Shown: piece after piece, positions 42,724-53,152 of the stretch | How positions within the stretch are numbered: position 1 is the first letter of the stretch | Layout: each line of letters starts with the position of its first letter | Source: Verrucomicrobia bacterium SCGC AAA164-M04 | GTDB taxonomy: Bacteria > Verrucomicrobiota > Verrucomicrobiae > Verrucomicrobiales > Akkermansiaceae | Reading direction: 5' to 3' | Assembly (NCBI GenBank): GCA_000383735.1 | Contig: KB912157.1 | Coordinates: 13,735 to 77,734 of the forward strand | DNA: 64,000 bases | Made by a program: the position numbers and the translations under genes | The notes under the pieces: generated by a model | Told to the model about the DNA's origin: nothing | Database searches by the model: none | Seen by the model: only the letters and a program-made list of their open reading frames with translations

Positions 42724-44550
42724 ATGTCTCAGTTTCGTAATCTAGCAATCATAGCCCACGTTGACCACGGTAAAACCACCCTTGTCGATGAACTTTTAAA
42801 AGCCGGTGGCGCATACCGAGAAAACCAAGCCGTCACCGAACGCGCGATGGATTCAATGGATTTAGAGCGGGAAAAAGGAATTACAATCAAAGCGAAAAAC
42901 ACCGCCGTTCACTGGGGCAATCATATCATTAATATTGTCGACACCCCGGGCCACGCTGACTTCGGCGGCGAAGTTGAGCGAGTTATGAAAATGGTCGATG
43001 GTGTTATTCTCGTTGTCGACGCCTTCGGTGGCCCTCAGGCCCAGACTCGTTTTGTTCTTCGAAAGGCTCTGCAGGAGGGGCTGAAGCCCATCATCGTCGT
43101 CAATAAGATCGACAGGCCCAACTCAGACCCACTTGGAGTCCATGATCAGGTCCTTGAACTCTTTCTCGAACTTGAAGCGACGGATGATCAGTTCAACGCC
43201 CCAACCCTTTATGGGTCCGCTAAAAACGGGTTCTTTTCTAATTCACATGATGCTACCGAGGGCGATTGTATACCCCTTCTCGAAGCGATCATCGAAAATA
43301 TCCCGGCTCCAAAAGTTCTGGCAGATGAAAACTTCAAAATGTTGGTCTCCAACATCGACTGGGATGACTACGTTGGCCGAATTGCGATCGGTAAAGTTCT
43401 CTCTGGATCAATCAGAAAAGGTGACAACGTTTTCCGCTTTCTTAAAGACGGAACAAAGGTGCGCTCTAAGATTGGTAAGGTTTTTGAATACACGAATCTC
43501 GGTATCCAAGAAGTTTCCGATGGGGTCGCTGGAAATATCGTGGGAATCGCAGGATTCGAAGATGCCGATATCGGCGAAACTCTCGCAGCTCAAGAGGAAG
43601 CCGAGCCCCTTCCTCCAGTTAATATTGACCCTCCCTCGGTCCAAATGCAGTTTTCTATTAACGATGGTCCTTTTGCCGGCAGAGACGGTAAGCACGTGCA
43701 ATCCCGGGTGATACGTGACCGGCTTTATCGTGAAATGAAAACTAATGTTTCTATCCATGTCGAAGATTCGGAGATGGCTGGGGTATTTAACGTTTCGGCT
43801 CGCGGCGCAATGCAAATTGCGGTTCTCGTTGAAACAATGAGGCGTGAAGGGTTTGAAATTCTCGTTTCTCGACCGACTGTAATCATCAAGCGCGATGAAA
43901 ATGATAAACGTCTTGAGCCATGGGAGATCCTTTATCTAGAACTCCCCTCAGAATATGCCAATCCTCTCCTTAAGATCCTTAATGATCGCAAAGGGATGCT
44001 TCAGGACATGACGACTAACGATGCATCTGGTCGGACGTTGATCACGGCAAGTATTCCCACCCGCGGGATCATTGGCCTCGAGTTTGAGCTCGTAAATATC
44101 ACGTCTGGGCATGGGATAATGTCCCACCTTTTCGATGAATATAAGGGGTGGGCCGGAGCTATCCAAACCCGCCAGGCTGGAACTCTCGTTTCGATGGATA
44201 CGGGCCCGGCTACCGCTTATTCGCTTCTCGCGCTTGAAGGTCGAGGCACCCTCTTCGTTAACCCGACCGAGGAGGTTTACACTGGTATGATTATTGGTGA
44301 AAACTCTCGAGCCGACGATCTTCCGGTAAATCCAGTCAAGGCAAAGAAGCTCGATAATATTCGTTCGGCAACTAAGGAGAACACAGCGAAGCTTGCTCCT
44401 GCCCTAAAATTCTCACTTGAGCGTGCTATTGAGTATATCGACCCTGACGAGCTCGTTGAAGCGACTCCAAACTTCCTTCGCCTCCGTAAGCGTATCCTCG
44501 ATCCCAACGAGCGGAAACGGGCAAACAAGGCTGCGAAAATGGACTCCTAA
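42724..44550 (+). CDS. typA: GTP-binding protein TypA/BipA
   Basis: A 608-residue translational GTPase that acts on ribosome assembly and stress responses. The GTPase motifs are present: AHVDHGKTT (residues 11-19), the REKGITI switch, [14 protein letters not shown], and NKIDRP. The C-terminal parts resemble EF-G domain III-V followed by the BipA-specific domain ([29 protein letters not shown]). No close partner gene; a membrane remnant precedes it and a convergent C39-like gene follows. Confidence 0.97.
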   Translation: MSQFRNLAIIAHVDHGKTTLVDELLKAGGAYRENQAVTERAMDSMDLEREKGITIKAKNTAVHWGNHIINIVDTPGHADFGGEVERVMKMVDGVILVVDAFGGPQAQTRFVLRKALQEGLKPIIVVNKIDRPNSDPLGVHDQVLELFLELEATDDQFNAPTLYGSAKNGFFSNSHDATEGDCIPLLEAIIENIPAPKVLADENFKMLVSNIDWDDYVGRIAIGKVLSGSIRKGDNVFRFLKDGTKVRSKIGKVFEYTNLGIQEVSDGVAGNIVGIAGFEDADIGETLAAQEEAEPLPPVNIDPPSVQMQFSINDGPFAGRDGKHVQSRVIRDRLYREMKTNVSIHVEDSEMAGVFNVSARGAMQIAVLVETMRREGFEILVSRPTVIIKRDENDKRLEPWEILYLELPSEYANPLLKILNDRKGMLQDMTTNDASGRTLITASIPTRGIIGLEFELVNITSGHGIMSHLFDEYKGWAGAIQTRQAGTLVSMDTGPATAYSLLALEGRGTLFVNPTEEVYTGMIIGENSRADDLPVNPVKAKKLDNIRSATKENTAKLAPALKFSLERAIEYIDPDELVEATPNFLRLRKRILDPNERKRANKAAKMDS

Positions 44551-44659
44551 CAGTTCCCTGCAGAATGATACTGACCAAGCGACATCGCCAGATTACCTGA
44601 TACCTATCCTAGAGGAGAAGTTGAAAGGCTAAGCTCTGAACTAGAAGATATCAACCTCG

Positions 44660-45583
44660 TCACTCTTCCTCGCGGGGCCGTAGAATTAGAATTGATCGAA
44701 AGGCATCTTGCCTGATCCAGCGGATCGTTTCCTTATTGTTAGTGGGAAAAAAATTATCCATGACACCAACTAACTTCACATCATCAATTTCGTAATAGCC
44801 TACCCCAGCCACTTCGTGGGGCCATGAGAGTTGGGGTTTGTGGGCTACGCGGACCAGGCATGACAGTAAGGCTGGTCGCGAATTGTCAATTTCCCTCTTG
44901 AAAAGAGGGAAGGTGAACCTGCCAAACCCAATTCGGATCGGTAAATTATAAGTCACGGTTTCAGCTTTCAATACTTCCAGAAGTTCACTCGGATAAGCTC
45001 CAGCCAAAGCCATTTGATTTGTCGTAAAACCATCAATATCGGGGAATGGCGTCATTTTAAGTTTGCTGCGCAGACGTAACACGAGGTCTTTTGGCGAGTT
45101 TTTACCGTGACCGGCCCAACTAGGGTATTTCTGACTAGCCCAATATGAAACCACACTGGCTGCGGCGGTTGGAACGCAGCCCGAAGCTATTGGTTTTAGG
45201 TCCTTACCCACAATCGGGAACTGTTGGAAAGATGGAACACCACTAATCGCCTGTCCCGCCCCCCCCTTCATTTCAAACTTGTCATCAAGGGAAAATTCAA
45301 CGAGCCGCCCCTTGCCAATACTATCCCACATTAGATGCCCCGACGCCCCATTCGGACCTGAAATTAAAGCAAACCACACTGGCGGGAGATTCAATGGTTG
45401 ATGAAGATCAGGCTTCTCGGAAATGAGGCGGATGTTTTTTAAGGTCGCTGACTTCCAAGCTTTCGCCCAAGGCTGGCTGACAATTTCCCTCAAAATGGAA
45501 AGTCCTCGATCACGTAGTTTGGGAGTGGCACCTGCGAGCTGAATGGTGACTATTAAAAAATAGAACAAGGTTCTTACTTTCAT
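44660..45583 (-). CDS. Secreted C39-like cysteine peptidase
   Basis: Starting from the ATG at 45583 (MKVRTLFYFL; a GTG precedes it at 45586) the protein has 307 residues with a signal peptide to about residue 19. A papain-fold active site is recognisable: the catalytic Cys in SGCVPTAAASVVSYW, a late His in WPHEVAGVGYYE and an Asn or Asp in GVMDNFFPTN. These resemble the C39 peptidase-like family that is often secreted. Its start is three bases from the stop of the TIM-barrel gene, so the two are probably one transcript. The substrate is unknown. Confidence 0.7.
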   Translation of the reverse strand: MKVRTLFYFLIVTIQLAGATPKLRDRGLSILREIVSQPWAKAWKSATLKNIRLISEKPDLHQPLNLPPVWFALISGPNGASGHLMWDSIGKGRLVEFSLDDKFEMKGGAGQAISGVPSFQQFPIVGKDLKPIASGCVPTAAASVVSYWASQKYPSWAGHGKNSPKDLVLRLRSKLKMTPFPDIDGFTTNQMALAGAYPSELLEVLKAETVTYNLPIRIGFGRFTFPLFKREIDNSRPALLSCLVRVAHKPQLSWPHEVAGVGYYEIDDVKLVGVMDNFFPTNNKETIRWIRQDAFRSILILRPREEE

Positions 45584-45586
45584 CAC

Positions 45587-46468
45587 TTACCCTAAGTTTC
45601 GTAGTGTCTTCTCAATTAGTTTTTTGGTTCTAAGGACACCAGAGACGGGATCTGCAGCACCTTCAAATTCAATTCCAATAAACCCTTTAAAGCCCCCCTG
45701 TTTTAAAATCTTAAGCATCCGTGCGAAATCAGTATGGGCTGCCTCACCGTCTGAATTAATCTTATGAACTTTTGCGCAGATTGCTTTGGCCCATGGCAAC
45801 ATATCTTTAACACCTTGATATTTGTCGTAGTCTTTGAAATTTCCAAAGTCTGGCAAGGTTCCGCAATTTTCTCGCTTTACCAAACTCATAACCTCCTTCA
45901 CCCAATCACCCCTGCTCGACCAATTTCCATGATTCTCAACAATCGCATTCACTTTCATGGGTCCGAGTATTTCACAAAGTTGATTGAGTCCATCGACCGC
46001 TTGTTTCTTTACCTCTGCCCGATTACCCTTTGAACGGCAATCTACCCGGATTGAATGACAGCCCAGCGACTTTGCGAACTCACCCCAGCGTGCAAGATAT
46101 GCAGCTGCCTTTTTTCGCTCCTGAGCTTCAGCTGAATCTAGAGCTAAGTCCGAGCGGCACAGAATCAGCTGGTTCTCAACTCCAAGACCACTACAACGGC
46201 TTTTAAGCTCTGAAAGAAATTCCTTGGAACCTAACTTTTCTTCAAAGAAACCGTTAAAATACTCGAGAGCTTTGATCTTTGTCTTTTTAACTGCGAACTT
46301 TGGGTAGTTTAGAGGATCAAGCTTCTTTGATCGGAACATACGATTGAAAGAATATTGCTGCAAAGAAATTTGGAGCCAAGGTGTCGTGCTTCCTTCAGCC
46401 CTCGAAAAGGAAGCTGGAATGATGGTGGCGAGAAACGAGCGTCTAGAAGTTGAACTTTTTACAGTCAT
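45587..46468 (-). CDS. Tat-exported sugar phosphate isomerase/epimerase-like TIM barrel
   Basis: From the ATG at 46468 (MTVKSSTSRRSFLATI) this 293-residue protein carries a twin-arginine signal (SRRSFL), unlike the internal enzymes of the family. The TIM-barrel pattern is clear: KIKALEYFNGFF, LILCRSDLAL, HSIRVDCRS, NAIVENHGNWSS, CGTLPDFGNF, KVHKINSD and FIGIEFEG at the end, which contain the metal-binding Glu, Asp, His and Glu positions. The frame up to 46510 would add an unsupported leader. It is followed by the C39-like gene. Whether it isomerises a sugar in the periplasm is inferred. Confidence 0.82.
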   Translation of the reverse strand: MTVKSSTSRRSFLATIIPASFSRAEGSTTPWLQISLQQYSFNRMFRSKKLDPLNYPKFAVKKTKIKALEYFNGFFEEKLGSKEFLSELKSRCSGLGVENQLILCRSDLALDSAEAQERKKAAAYLARWGEFAKSLGCHSIRVDCRSKGNRAEVKKQAVDGLNQLCEILGPMKVNAIVENHGNWSSRGDWVKEVMSLVKRENCGTLPDFGNFKDYDKYQGVKDMLPWAKAICAKVHKINSDGEAAHTDFARMLKILKQGGFKGFIGIEFEGAADPVSGVLRTKKLIEKTLRNLG

Positions 46469-46594
46469 ACCTTTAAAATTACTAGATTGAGAATAGTTCT
46501 TGAAAATCATCCAGCCAAGGATCTTTTAGACGGTTTAATTATAGACGATTTGCACCCTCACGTTTGAAGATGATAAGAAGCGGGAAAGGCGCGC

Positions 46595-46637
46595 AAAAAA
46601 AAAAGAAAGGAAGCCCTGGATCAGGCCCTCCTTTCTT
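46595..46637 (-). terminator. Strong terminator after the CotH-like gene
   Basis: On the minus strand AAGAAAGGA (46637-46629) pairs perfectly with TCCTTTCTT (46611-46603), with an inner GGCC/GGGC pairing, followed by about ten T residues (the A run at 46595-46604 on the plus strand). It lies about 30 bases beyond the CotH stop codon. Confidence 0.88.
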
Positions 46638-46665
46638 AACTTACCCGAGGTTCTAACTGCGCGAA

Positions 46666-49600
46666 CTACCTTTGCTGGAACCTAAGCCGCATATAAATCT
46701 TTGTAGCGTCCGGAAGTGCGCTCTGGTAAGTGACCTCAGAGATATTTTCGTTAATTGATTCTTCACTGACAAACGAGACCATCTCACCACTGCTCCAATT
46801 TTTAAGATCGGTAGAGATCTCCACGATGAAATTCACATCGCCAGCCGCGGTGTTCTTCGGAAAGGTGATCCGGAGATCTCCACCACCATCTACACGACTC
46901 CTGATGGCTGCCTGGCCCGACGAGCTGTCAGAATCAGCTGTTCCCATGGCGTATTCCGCGAACGCAGTAAGTCCGTCATTATCCAAATCTGCGTTAGGAT
47001 CGCCGGCGAAAACAGTTTTATTCTCACCAATACCCGGTGTGCCGCCCTGACGGCCAGTTGACCAGCTTTCAGGAAGGTTGTGATCAGGTGCGCTGTTTGG
47101 GGAATTGAGCACGAGGCTAAATCCATCGCCGTCCGCAGCTTCGGGCCATGGTGATTTATCATTATAGGTGAACTCTTTGATCGGAGCTCCATCAATGCCA
47201 AGAATAAGAAGGCGCTCTCCGCTGTTGGACAACTTTGTCCCTTCTTGGAATTGACCAACAACAAAACTATCAAGCGCCGAACCGTAGCGTGCTCTAAATG
47301 CGGCGGTATCACTAACAACGAGCACTCGGGCACCGGCAGCGAGTTGCATCCCAACCGGGAAGGTGAAACTCGCCCCCGCGTCGAAAGTAACTCCTGATAA
47401 ATCGATAGCAGTATCGCTAATGTTAACGAACTCAATAAATTCGAACAGATCCTGATCGTCATATCCGGCAGTTAGTTCTGCGGCCGAGGGCTCAGTTGGA
47501 TGATACATGATCTCTGAAACCATTAAATTCGCACTGCTCGCTGGCGTGGTGCCAACCGCGTATGGGCTGATTGTTGGAGCACCCCAGAAATCGCCGTCAC
47601 GCACACGCGCGATGACCACCTGACTTTCATTCAGCAATAAGGGGCTGGCCGCTACAGTTTCATTGATGTCTAGTCCTGCTCGGATAAGGAAGTCTGATCC
47701 ATTTAGGGAAGAGTTCATTGCATGAATCGCTAAAACATTAGCGCCGTTCCTAAATGCATCAAGATGGGCTGAAAGATCAATCTGCCGCCCTGCGACGACA
47801 TTCCCATCCGAAGTGGACCCCGATGAAGTGCTGTTCCAAACAACTGGATCTGGCACATTAGCTGATGCGATCTCAACGCCATTCAAGTAGGCAACAAACC
47901 CATCATCAGCTTGCACATTTAGTGTTCCTCCATTGACGGCACCTGCATTATTGAAGTCGAACTCCCAACGGAAATAGGCGCCACCATTAATGCCCTTAAG
48001 TTCATTGACAATATTAGTCGCTATCAATGGTTCCAATGTTCCGCCCGGGGATTCCCAACCTACCCCCGAGTTTGCCTGAGTCCAGCCAGAGGCATCAAAA
48101 TTGGCTTGAGTCCAGGTTAATCCAAGCGAGTTATTGGTCGGAACTAGGTAGTCCACAGGTGCTTCCATCGGTAATAAAGTAGAATCAATCGCTCCCCCGT
48201 CGAATCGTTTTGCAGTCGGTGATACTCCACCTCCGGAAGCTCTTGGGTCGCTGCCGTCGGTTGTGTAAAAAGCCTGCCCTTCTGGAAAGTTCATGATTAA
48301 ACTTGTCCCAACTGGAACATTGCCACTCGCGACACTGAATTCCGGCTCAGCAGGAAATTGCGCATCAATCCATTCAGCCCGTGCTTTCAACCAACCCTTC
48401 ATGTGAGTAATCTCACCGGTCCAGCCTCTGTCTCCCCCTGCGTATTGCCCGCCATTTGGTGCGACGTTCCACCTCGCGAAGTTACGATCTTGCGGAGAGG
48501 GTAAAGCCGCATTACTGCCTGAATTTACATTCAAGGGAAGAGCATATTTGTCGACCGTAGCATTAAGATTATCGATCGACATGACCGTCTTCCGAAGACT
48601 AAACCAGCGATCGATCCATCTCTGCATTACGTCTGGCCTAGAGCTTTGTTGGGTTGGAGGCCCTTGTGTGTTTCTACGATAGCCCATCACCTTTCCATAA
48701 TAGGGGTAACGGCTATCATACCAGGTTCTACTCGAGTCCCCTGTTCCGTTCCACCCACGATTTGGAGTGCGATCACGCCCGTCCTCCGACCCCATATTAC
48801 GATCGAAGTCCCAGATCGGCCCTCCCTGTAATTTCCCCCCACGCGGCTTATGCAAGAAGGCACTCAGACGCCCCCAGTCGACATTCATCGCAAAGTTGTT
48901 GAGCATGATGTGGTCTATGAAGGAATCGACGTTTATGTAATCGGAGAAATGTAAACCTGTCTCAGGATTGATTCCATCCGTCGCGTCAAGTGCATCATCG
49001 GCTTCTTCTAGATACTTGGTGAGCCAAGCCGTCTGAGAACGGTTGATAAAGAAATCCTCTGGTCGGTTTCTATCGCTCGACCCACCCGGATAAACGTAGA
49101 CAAAATTACCCATCCCTGAGGAAGAAAACGTGGGATTACCGCGATCTCGCTTGAAGATGTATCCACCTGAAATGTCAGCATCAAATGGCGCCAAAGCCCC
49201 AGGCCCGCCATTTGTGAAATTATTCTCGATGATGGTTGGGTTCAGGCTGTCAACGTCGATTCGAGATTCTCCTCGATCAAGTCTCTCGCCGAGAGTGTAG
49301 ACTCCATAATAGTCATTGCCACCAACGTTATTTCGGAGGTTGTTCCAAAGCTCGACATGTTGGGTTCTCACCGCATACCGGCCGATCTGACGGCTAATAT
49401 CGTAAATGAATGGATTCCGAATCAGCGCGCGGTCAAATTGGTAGAATGACCCTAAGATCCAGTCATTATCCGCTCCAAATCCGAGCGGTTCAATATTCTT
49501 CTCCTCATAATCATTCTCGGTCCATGCCTCGACGGAAAAATGGTTCTTAGGCCATCCACCTGAACTTGACCCACGTTTACGGCTTCCCATGCGAGTTACG

Positions 49601-51135
49601 AGGTCGGGTGGGTTCAGCATCGATGAACGCATGACACCACCACCGATGTCCTTAGGCTCAAAGATCGCCATGATCATCGGTAATCGGCTCGTTGCTCCAG
49701 CAGAAGGGATGTTACCGTTCCCAAAGTTGTCGATGAGAATTGTCGGGAGGTTTGAGGTGAATTCAGCAGCGTCGCCTTCGAGTCTGAAATAGGCGTGGGT
49801 TTCGATAGGCCCTGGCAAGGCTCCTGAAAGAAACGCCCTGCTTCTTACTAAAGTATTGTCAGTAATTGTCAGTGAATCGGTGTATTCTGGGGACTCAGCA
49901 CCGAGATCGTTGGTTGGGATACTACCGTCCGTAGTGTAGCGGATGATCGCGTTAGGGCTTTCAGATGTGAGTGCGACCTCGATTGATCCGGATGTGAACG
50001 TCCTCGTCGGGGTATCGACCGTGACATAGGCGGGCGCAAGTTTGCCTGGGCTATTAGGATTCCCAGGGGTGGGTTCCTCAAAAAAAGCCGGCACATCATC
50101 GCTGGCGGCATCCTTAGATACGACTGTTAGTTTGGGTAACAAAAGGAGATCAGATCCATTTGGTGACGTGTTCATGACCTGGAAGGCTAGAATATTAGTC
50201 CCACTTACGAGCTTTCCTGTAAAATCGATTTCATAGGTGTCAGGAACCACTGCGAGACTATCGGTGTGGGAGCTGGTCGCTCTAGAATCCCAGAGGACCG
50301 GGTTTGGGGCGTTTTCAGAAAGAATTTGTTCTCCATTTAAATAGCCAACAACACCATCCTCCCAATTGAGATCAAGAACCATCCTTTGAACCGTGCTGGG
50401 ATCGTCAATTGTGATAGGAACCCGAACATAAATTGAAGCATTTACTCCTTTTGCTACAGATGAAAGATTTCCATCACTCCCCAGAAGATCTAGGTAAGGT
50501 CCGGAAGTGTCCCAGCCGAAAGCTAGAGCGGCGGTAGTCCATGCCGAATCATTGTAAGCAGGAGCTCGCCAGTCCTCGGCGCCGGGATCGGAGGCTGGAA
50601 CAAAATACTTGGCATTAACACCCTTATTGATCGGAACTGTGACAATCGATGCTCCAACCGTGCCGACACCATAAGAAATATCTTCAAACTGAGGTGGAGG
50701 ATCAAAGGAAGATGCAAGGGTCTTTCCGTCTGGTTCAACTAACCCGACAAACTCCTCGGGCTGAAGGGTGAAGTTAGTGTGTAGGTTGCTAGCAGGATCA
50801 ACTCGATTCTTGTTAGAGGCGAAAATAACAAGGAAGTCGTTTGGAAGAAGTGTTACTGAAGGAATTTCCCATTTAGTGAGATCTTTCGGGTCGTCCGTTA
50901 AATACCATCCCCCAAGGGATACGGCAGTGTCATCGGTATTTTCGATTTCAATCCAATCAGAAGAGTCGCCATCTTCATCAACAAGAGATCGGGTGTTGAG
51001 AGCTACAAATTCAGAAATTCGGGGGGCACCTTGGAGCCGGTGCAACCCCGACGAAACAAAAAGAAGCGAAAGTGACCAGATCAGGGTCTTGAAGCGGAAT
51101 GTTTGCCTTTTGAGATCGAAAGAGAGTGAGGACAT
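46666..51135 (-). CDS. Giant CotH/lamin-tail surface protein
   Basis: Taking the ATG at 51135 (MSSLSFDLKR; ATGs at 51165 and 51225 are alternatives) gives about 1489 residues with a signal peptide near residues 17-36. The domain order is a lamin-tail domain (ISEFVALNTRS), a galactose-binding-like module ending near residue 340, a chitobiase C-terminal-like module (IIRYTTDGSIPTND), a CotH kinase-like domain (about 460-840, with GGPIWDFDRNMG), a second chitobiase-like and second galactose-binding-like module, a second lamin-tail (MVSEIMYHP, ELFEFIEFVNIS-type) and a C-terminal segment shared by Verrucomicrobia exoproteins (VEISTDLKNWSS). CotH kinases phosphorylate spore coat proteins in Bacillus, but here the role is probably surface attachment or modification. 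It has a strong terminator. Confidence 0.85.
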   Translation of the reverse strand: MSSLSFDLKRQTFRFKTLIWSLSLLFVSSGLHRLQGAPRISEFVALNTRSLVDEDGDSSDWIEIENTDDTAVSLGGWYLTDDPKDLTKWEIPSVTLLPNDFLVIFASNKNRVDPASNLHTNFTLQPEEFVGLVEPDGKTLASSFDPPPQFEDISYGVGTVGASIVTVPINKGVNAKYFVPASDPGAEDWRAPAYNDSAWTTAALAFGWDTSGPYLDLLGSDGNLSSVAKGVNASIYVRVPITIDDPSTVQRMVLDLNWEDGVVGYLNGEQILSENAPNPVLWDSRATSSHTDSLAVVPDTYEIDFTGKLVSGTNILAFQVMNTSPNGSDLLLLPKLTVVSKDAASDDVPAFFEEPTPGNPNSPGKLAPAYVTVDTPTRTFTSGSIEVALTSESPNAIIRYTTDGSIPTNDLGAESPEYTDSLTITDNTLVRSRAFLSGALPGPIETHAYFRLEGDAAEFTSNLPTILIDNFGNGNIPSAGATSRLPMIMAIFEPKDIGGGVMRSSMLNPPDLVTRMGSRKRGSSSGGWPKNHFSVEAWTENDYEEKNIEPLGFGADNDWILGSFYQFDRALIRNPFIYDISRQIGRYAVRTQHVELWNNLRNNVGGNDYYGVYTLGERLDRGESRIDVDSLNPTIIENNFTNGGPGALAPFDADISGGYIFKRDRGNPTFSSSGMGNFVYVYPGGSSDRNRPEDFFINRSQTAWLTKYLEEADDALDATDGINPETGLHFSDYINVDSFIDHIMLNNFAMNVDWGRLSAFLHKPRGGKLQGGPIWDFDRNMGSEDGRDRTPNRGWNGTGDSSRTWYDSRYPYYGKVMGYRRNTQGPPTQQSSRPDVMQRWIDRWFSLRKTVMSIDNLNATVDKYALPLNVNSGSNAALPSPQDRNFARWNVAPNGGQYAGGDRGWTGEITHMKGWLKARAEWIDAQFPAEPEFSVASGNVPVGTSLIMNFPEGQAFYTTDGSDPRASGGGVSPTAKRFDGGAIDSTLLPMEAPVDYLVPTNNSLGLTWTQANFDASGWTQANSGVGWESPGGTLEPLIATNIVNELKGINGGAYFRWEFDFNNAGAVNGGTLNVQADDGFVAYLNGVEIASANVPDPVVWNSTSSGSTSDGNVVAGRQIDLSAHLDAFRNGANVLAIHAMNSSLNGSDFLIRAGLDINETVAASPLLLNESQVVIARVRDGDFWGAPTISPYAVGTTPASSANLMVSEIMYHPTEPSAAELTAGYDDQDLFEFIEFVNISDTAIDLSGVTFDAGASFTFPVGMQLAAGARVLVVSDTAAFRARYGSALDSFVVGQFQEGTKLSNSGERLLILGIDGAPIKEFTYNDKSPWPEAADGDGFSLVLNSPNSAPDHNLPESWSTGRQGGTPGIGENKTVFAGDPNADLDNDGLTAFAEYAMGTADSDSSSGQAAIRSRVDGGGDLRITFPKNTAAGDVNFIVEISTDLKNWSSGEMVSFVSEESINENISEVTYQSALPDATKIYMRLRFQQR

Positions 51136-51328
51136 TAAAGGAGAGCTTGTGAGTTGTGGCGTCATAACTACGTGTGAATGAAGAAGTGCTAACCCTAAGC
51201 GTGATCCACAACCGAAATGTGTCAAATTAAATTAAAAACATATCGAAGTTCTTCAGGCTAAAACCCCCAGCTGCTTCTCCCTAACCTAAGGGAATTCCTT
51301 TGAAGAGGTTACGCCTAAAGGCTCTTCT

Positions 51329-51347
51329 AAAAAGCAATCCCTGCTTT
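51329..51347 (-). terminator. Weak candidate terminator after prfC
   Basis: On the minus strand AAAGCA and TGCTTT pair around GGGAT, followed by a few T residues. The stem has only six base pairs and is AT-rich, so this is a weak candidate. The rest of the 172-base gap between CotH and prfC shows no gene. Confidence 0.25.
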
Positions 51348-51398
51348 AGTGAGTCACGGGGCCTAAACGCAAATCCCTCCAGGTTGCTTTAAACTTGT

Positions 51399-53075
51399 TT
51401 AGGCACTATCCCTGAAGACGAGACTTTCATTTCGGTCGTGGAGAATTCCGACAAGATACTGGGCGGGCAAGAGAACGACCCAGTTCCCGTCTTGGTCCCG
51501 GGCTACGACACACCCCGAGGGAAGCGTTACTTCAGGTGGCTCACGATCGCTTCTCGATTTGTCGGGCTCTCGTTCGACAAACCACTGGACACAATTCCAA
51601 CGTGGGTGCTCAAGGCGGGTTTCGACCGAGTATTCGCTTTCAAGGCGAGCCTGTAGGACTTCGAACTGGAGCGGGCCAACCGCCCCTAGCAAAGGAACAG
51701 CCTGAGCGCTGCCATGCACATGATAGGCTTGAGCAACGCCTTCCTTCATCAATTGCTCCATTCCTGAACGATAGCGTTTGATGTTAGCTGTATCTTTATT
51801 GAGGATATAAGTGAAGCACTCAGGTGTGAAGCGGGGCATTTCGTTGAATGTCACTCCTGGATCATTCGTAAGAGTATCACCAATCAGAAAATTGTAATTC
51901 CCTACTAGGGCGAGGATGTCACCGGCGTAGGCTGTATCGAGGGTCTCACGCCCCTGTCCAAATAATTTCTGCGCGTTAGCTAGCCTAACTTTTTTACCAG
52001 TGCGTTGATCAAGAATCTGCATATCTCGCTCAAAAACTCCGGAAACGATCCTCACGAAAACGGCGCGATCCCGGTGGCGCGGATTCATATTGGCCTGTAT
52101 TTTGAATACAAATCCAGAAAAGCTCCCAGCCTCGGGATCCATCATCTCGTCCGCACTCACATTGATTCGGCCAGTGGGTGGTGGTGCCAGTTCCAAAAAG
52201 CTTTCGAGCATATTTTGAACACCAAAATTGTTCATAGCACTTCCGAAGTAAATTGGCATCTGTTGGCCTGCCAAAACGCGCTCGACATCAATCGTTTCTG
52301 TGAGGCCGTCAAGCAGCTCAATCTCAGAAGTCACAGCGAGGTAGAGCTCATCACTCAGGGCTTCGCGAACCTTATCATCTTCGATTCCCGCCACTTCTAG
52401 CGGGGCTTTAAACGAGCCATGAGAGGTTCGTTCAAAAAGGTTAACTTCATCTTTGCGACGGTCGTAGACACCACGAAATCGAGGTCCATCTCCGAGCGGC
52501 CAATTTACAGGAGCAGGAGCCAATTTAAGGACCGTTTCTAATTCATCGATCAACTCTAAAGGAGGACGCGATGGACGATCCATCTTGTTGATAAAAACAA
52601 AAATCGGAACTCCGCGACGGCGACAGACTTCAAAGAGTTTCAGGGTTTGTGCTTCGATTCCTTTGCCGGCATCGATAACCATAACGGCCGCATCAACTGC
52701 CGAGAGAACCCGATAGGTGTCCTCCGAAAAATCATGGTGTCCCGGAGTATCGAGTAAGTTGATACAGCGATCCTTGTATTCAAATTGAAGGACGGTGGAA
52801 GACACTGAAATCCCTCTTTCTTTCTCCATCGACATCCAGTCGCTAGAGGTCGATTGTTGTTCCTTTTTTGAAGTCACGCTTCCGGCCAATCCAATTGCTC
52901 CTCCATAAAGAAGAAGCTTTTCAGTAAGCGTCGTCTTCCCGGCATCTGGATGGGAAATAATTGCAAATGTCCGCCGACGTGCGATCTCACGTGCGGCGGC
53001 GGCGGGGACGTTTGGAGTGGAAGTCGGATCAGTCAAAATTCTAGGTGCTGAGCGATATGCCCAAATAGGTTGCAA
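51399..53075 (-). CDS. prfC: Peptide chain release factor 3
   Basis: A 558-residue translational GTPase that recycles RF1/RF2 after termination. The G motifs are SHPDAGKTTLTEKLLL, DTPGHHDFSEDTYR and NKMDRP; the RF3-specific SDWMSMEKERGISV switch is intact. The start is uncertain: the annotated TTG at 53075 is far from the usual start (MSxxxREIARRRTFAIISHPDAGKTT), and a second TTG lies 13 codons in, so either could serve; no Shine-Dalgarno sequence is visible. It ends near a gap without further genes before the CotH gene. Confidence 0.95.
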   Translation of the reverse strand: MQPIWAYRSAPRILTDPTSTPNVPAAAAREIARRRTFAIISHPDAGKTTLTEKLLLYGGAIGLAGSVTSKKEQQSTSSDWMSMEKERGISVSSTVLQFEYKDRCINLLDTPGHHDFSEDTYRVLSAVDAAVMVIDAGKGIEAQTLKLFEVCRRRGVPIFVFINKMDRPSRPPLELIDELETVLKLAPAPVNWPLGDGPRFRGVYDRRKDEVNLFERTSHGSFKAPLEVAGIEDDKVREALSDELYLAVTSEIELLDGLTETIDVERVLAGQQMPIYFGSAMNNFGVQNMLESFLELAPPPTGRINVSADEMMDPEAGSFSGFVFKIQANMNPRHRDRAVFVRIVSGVFERDMQILDQRTGKKVRLANAQKLFGQGRETLDTAYAGDILALVGNYNFLIGDTLTNDPGVTFNEMPRFTPECFTYILNKDTANIKRYRSGMEQLMKEGVAQAYHVHGSAQAVPLLGAVGPLQFEVLQARLESEYSVETRLEHPRWNCVQWFVEREPDKSRSDREPPEVTLPSGCVVARDQDGNWVVLLPAQYLVGILHDRNESLVFRDSA

Positions 53076-53152
53076 AGCGAACAGAACTTGTTTGAAAAAG
53101 CTAATGATTGCTTAGCCAAAAAAAACTCCCTGCTAAGAATCATGGTCTTTCA

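Noticed and set aside
50768..51181. A 137-codon plus-strand frame opposite the CotH gene
   Set aside because: The CotH frame runs through with a signal peptide and lamin-tail motif, so this is chance antisense.
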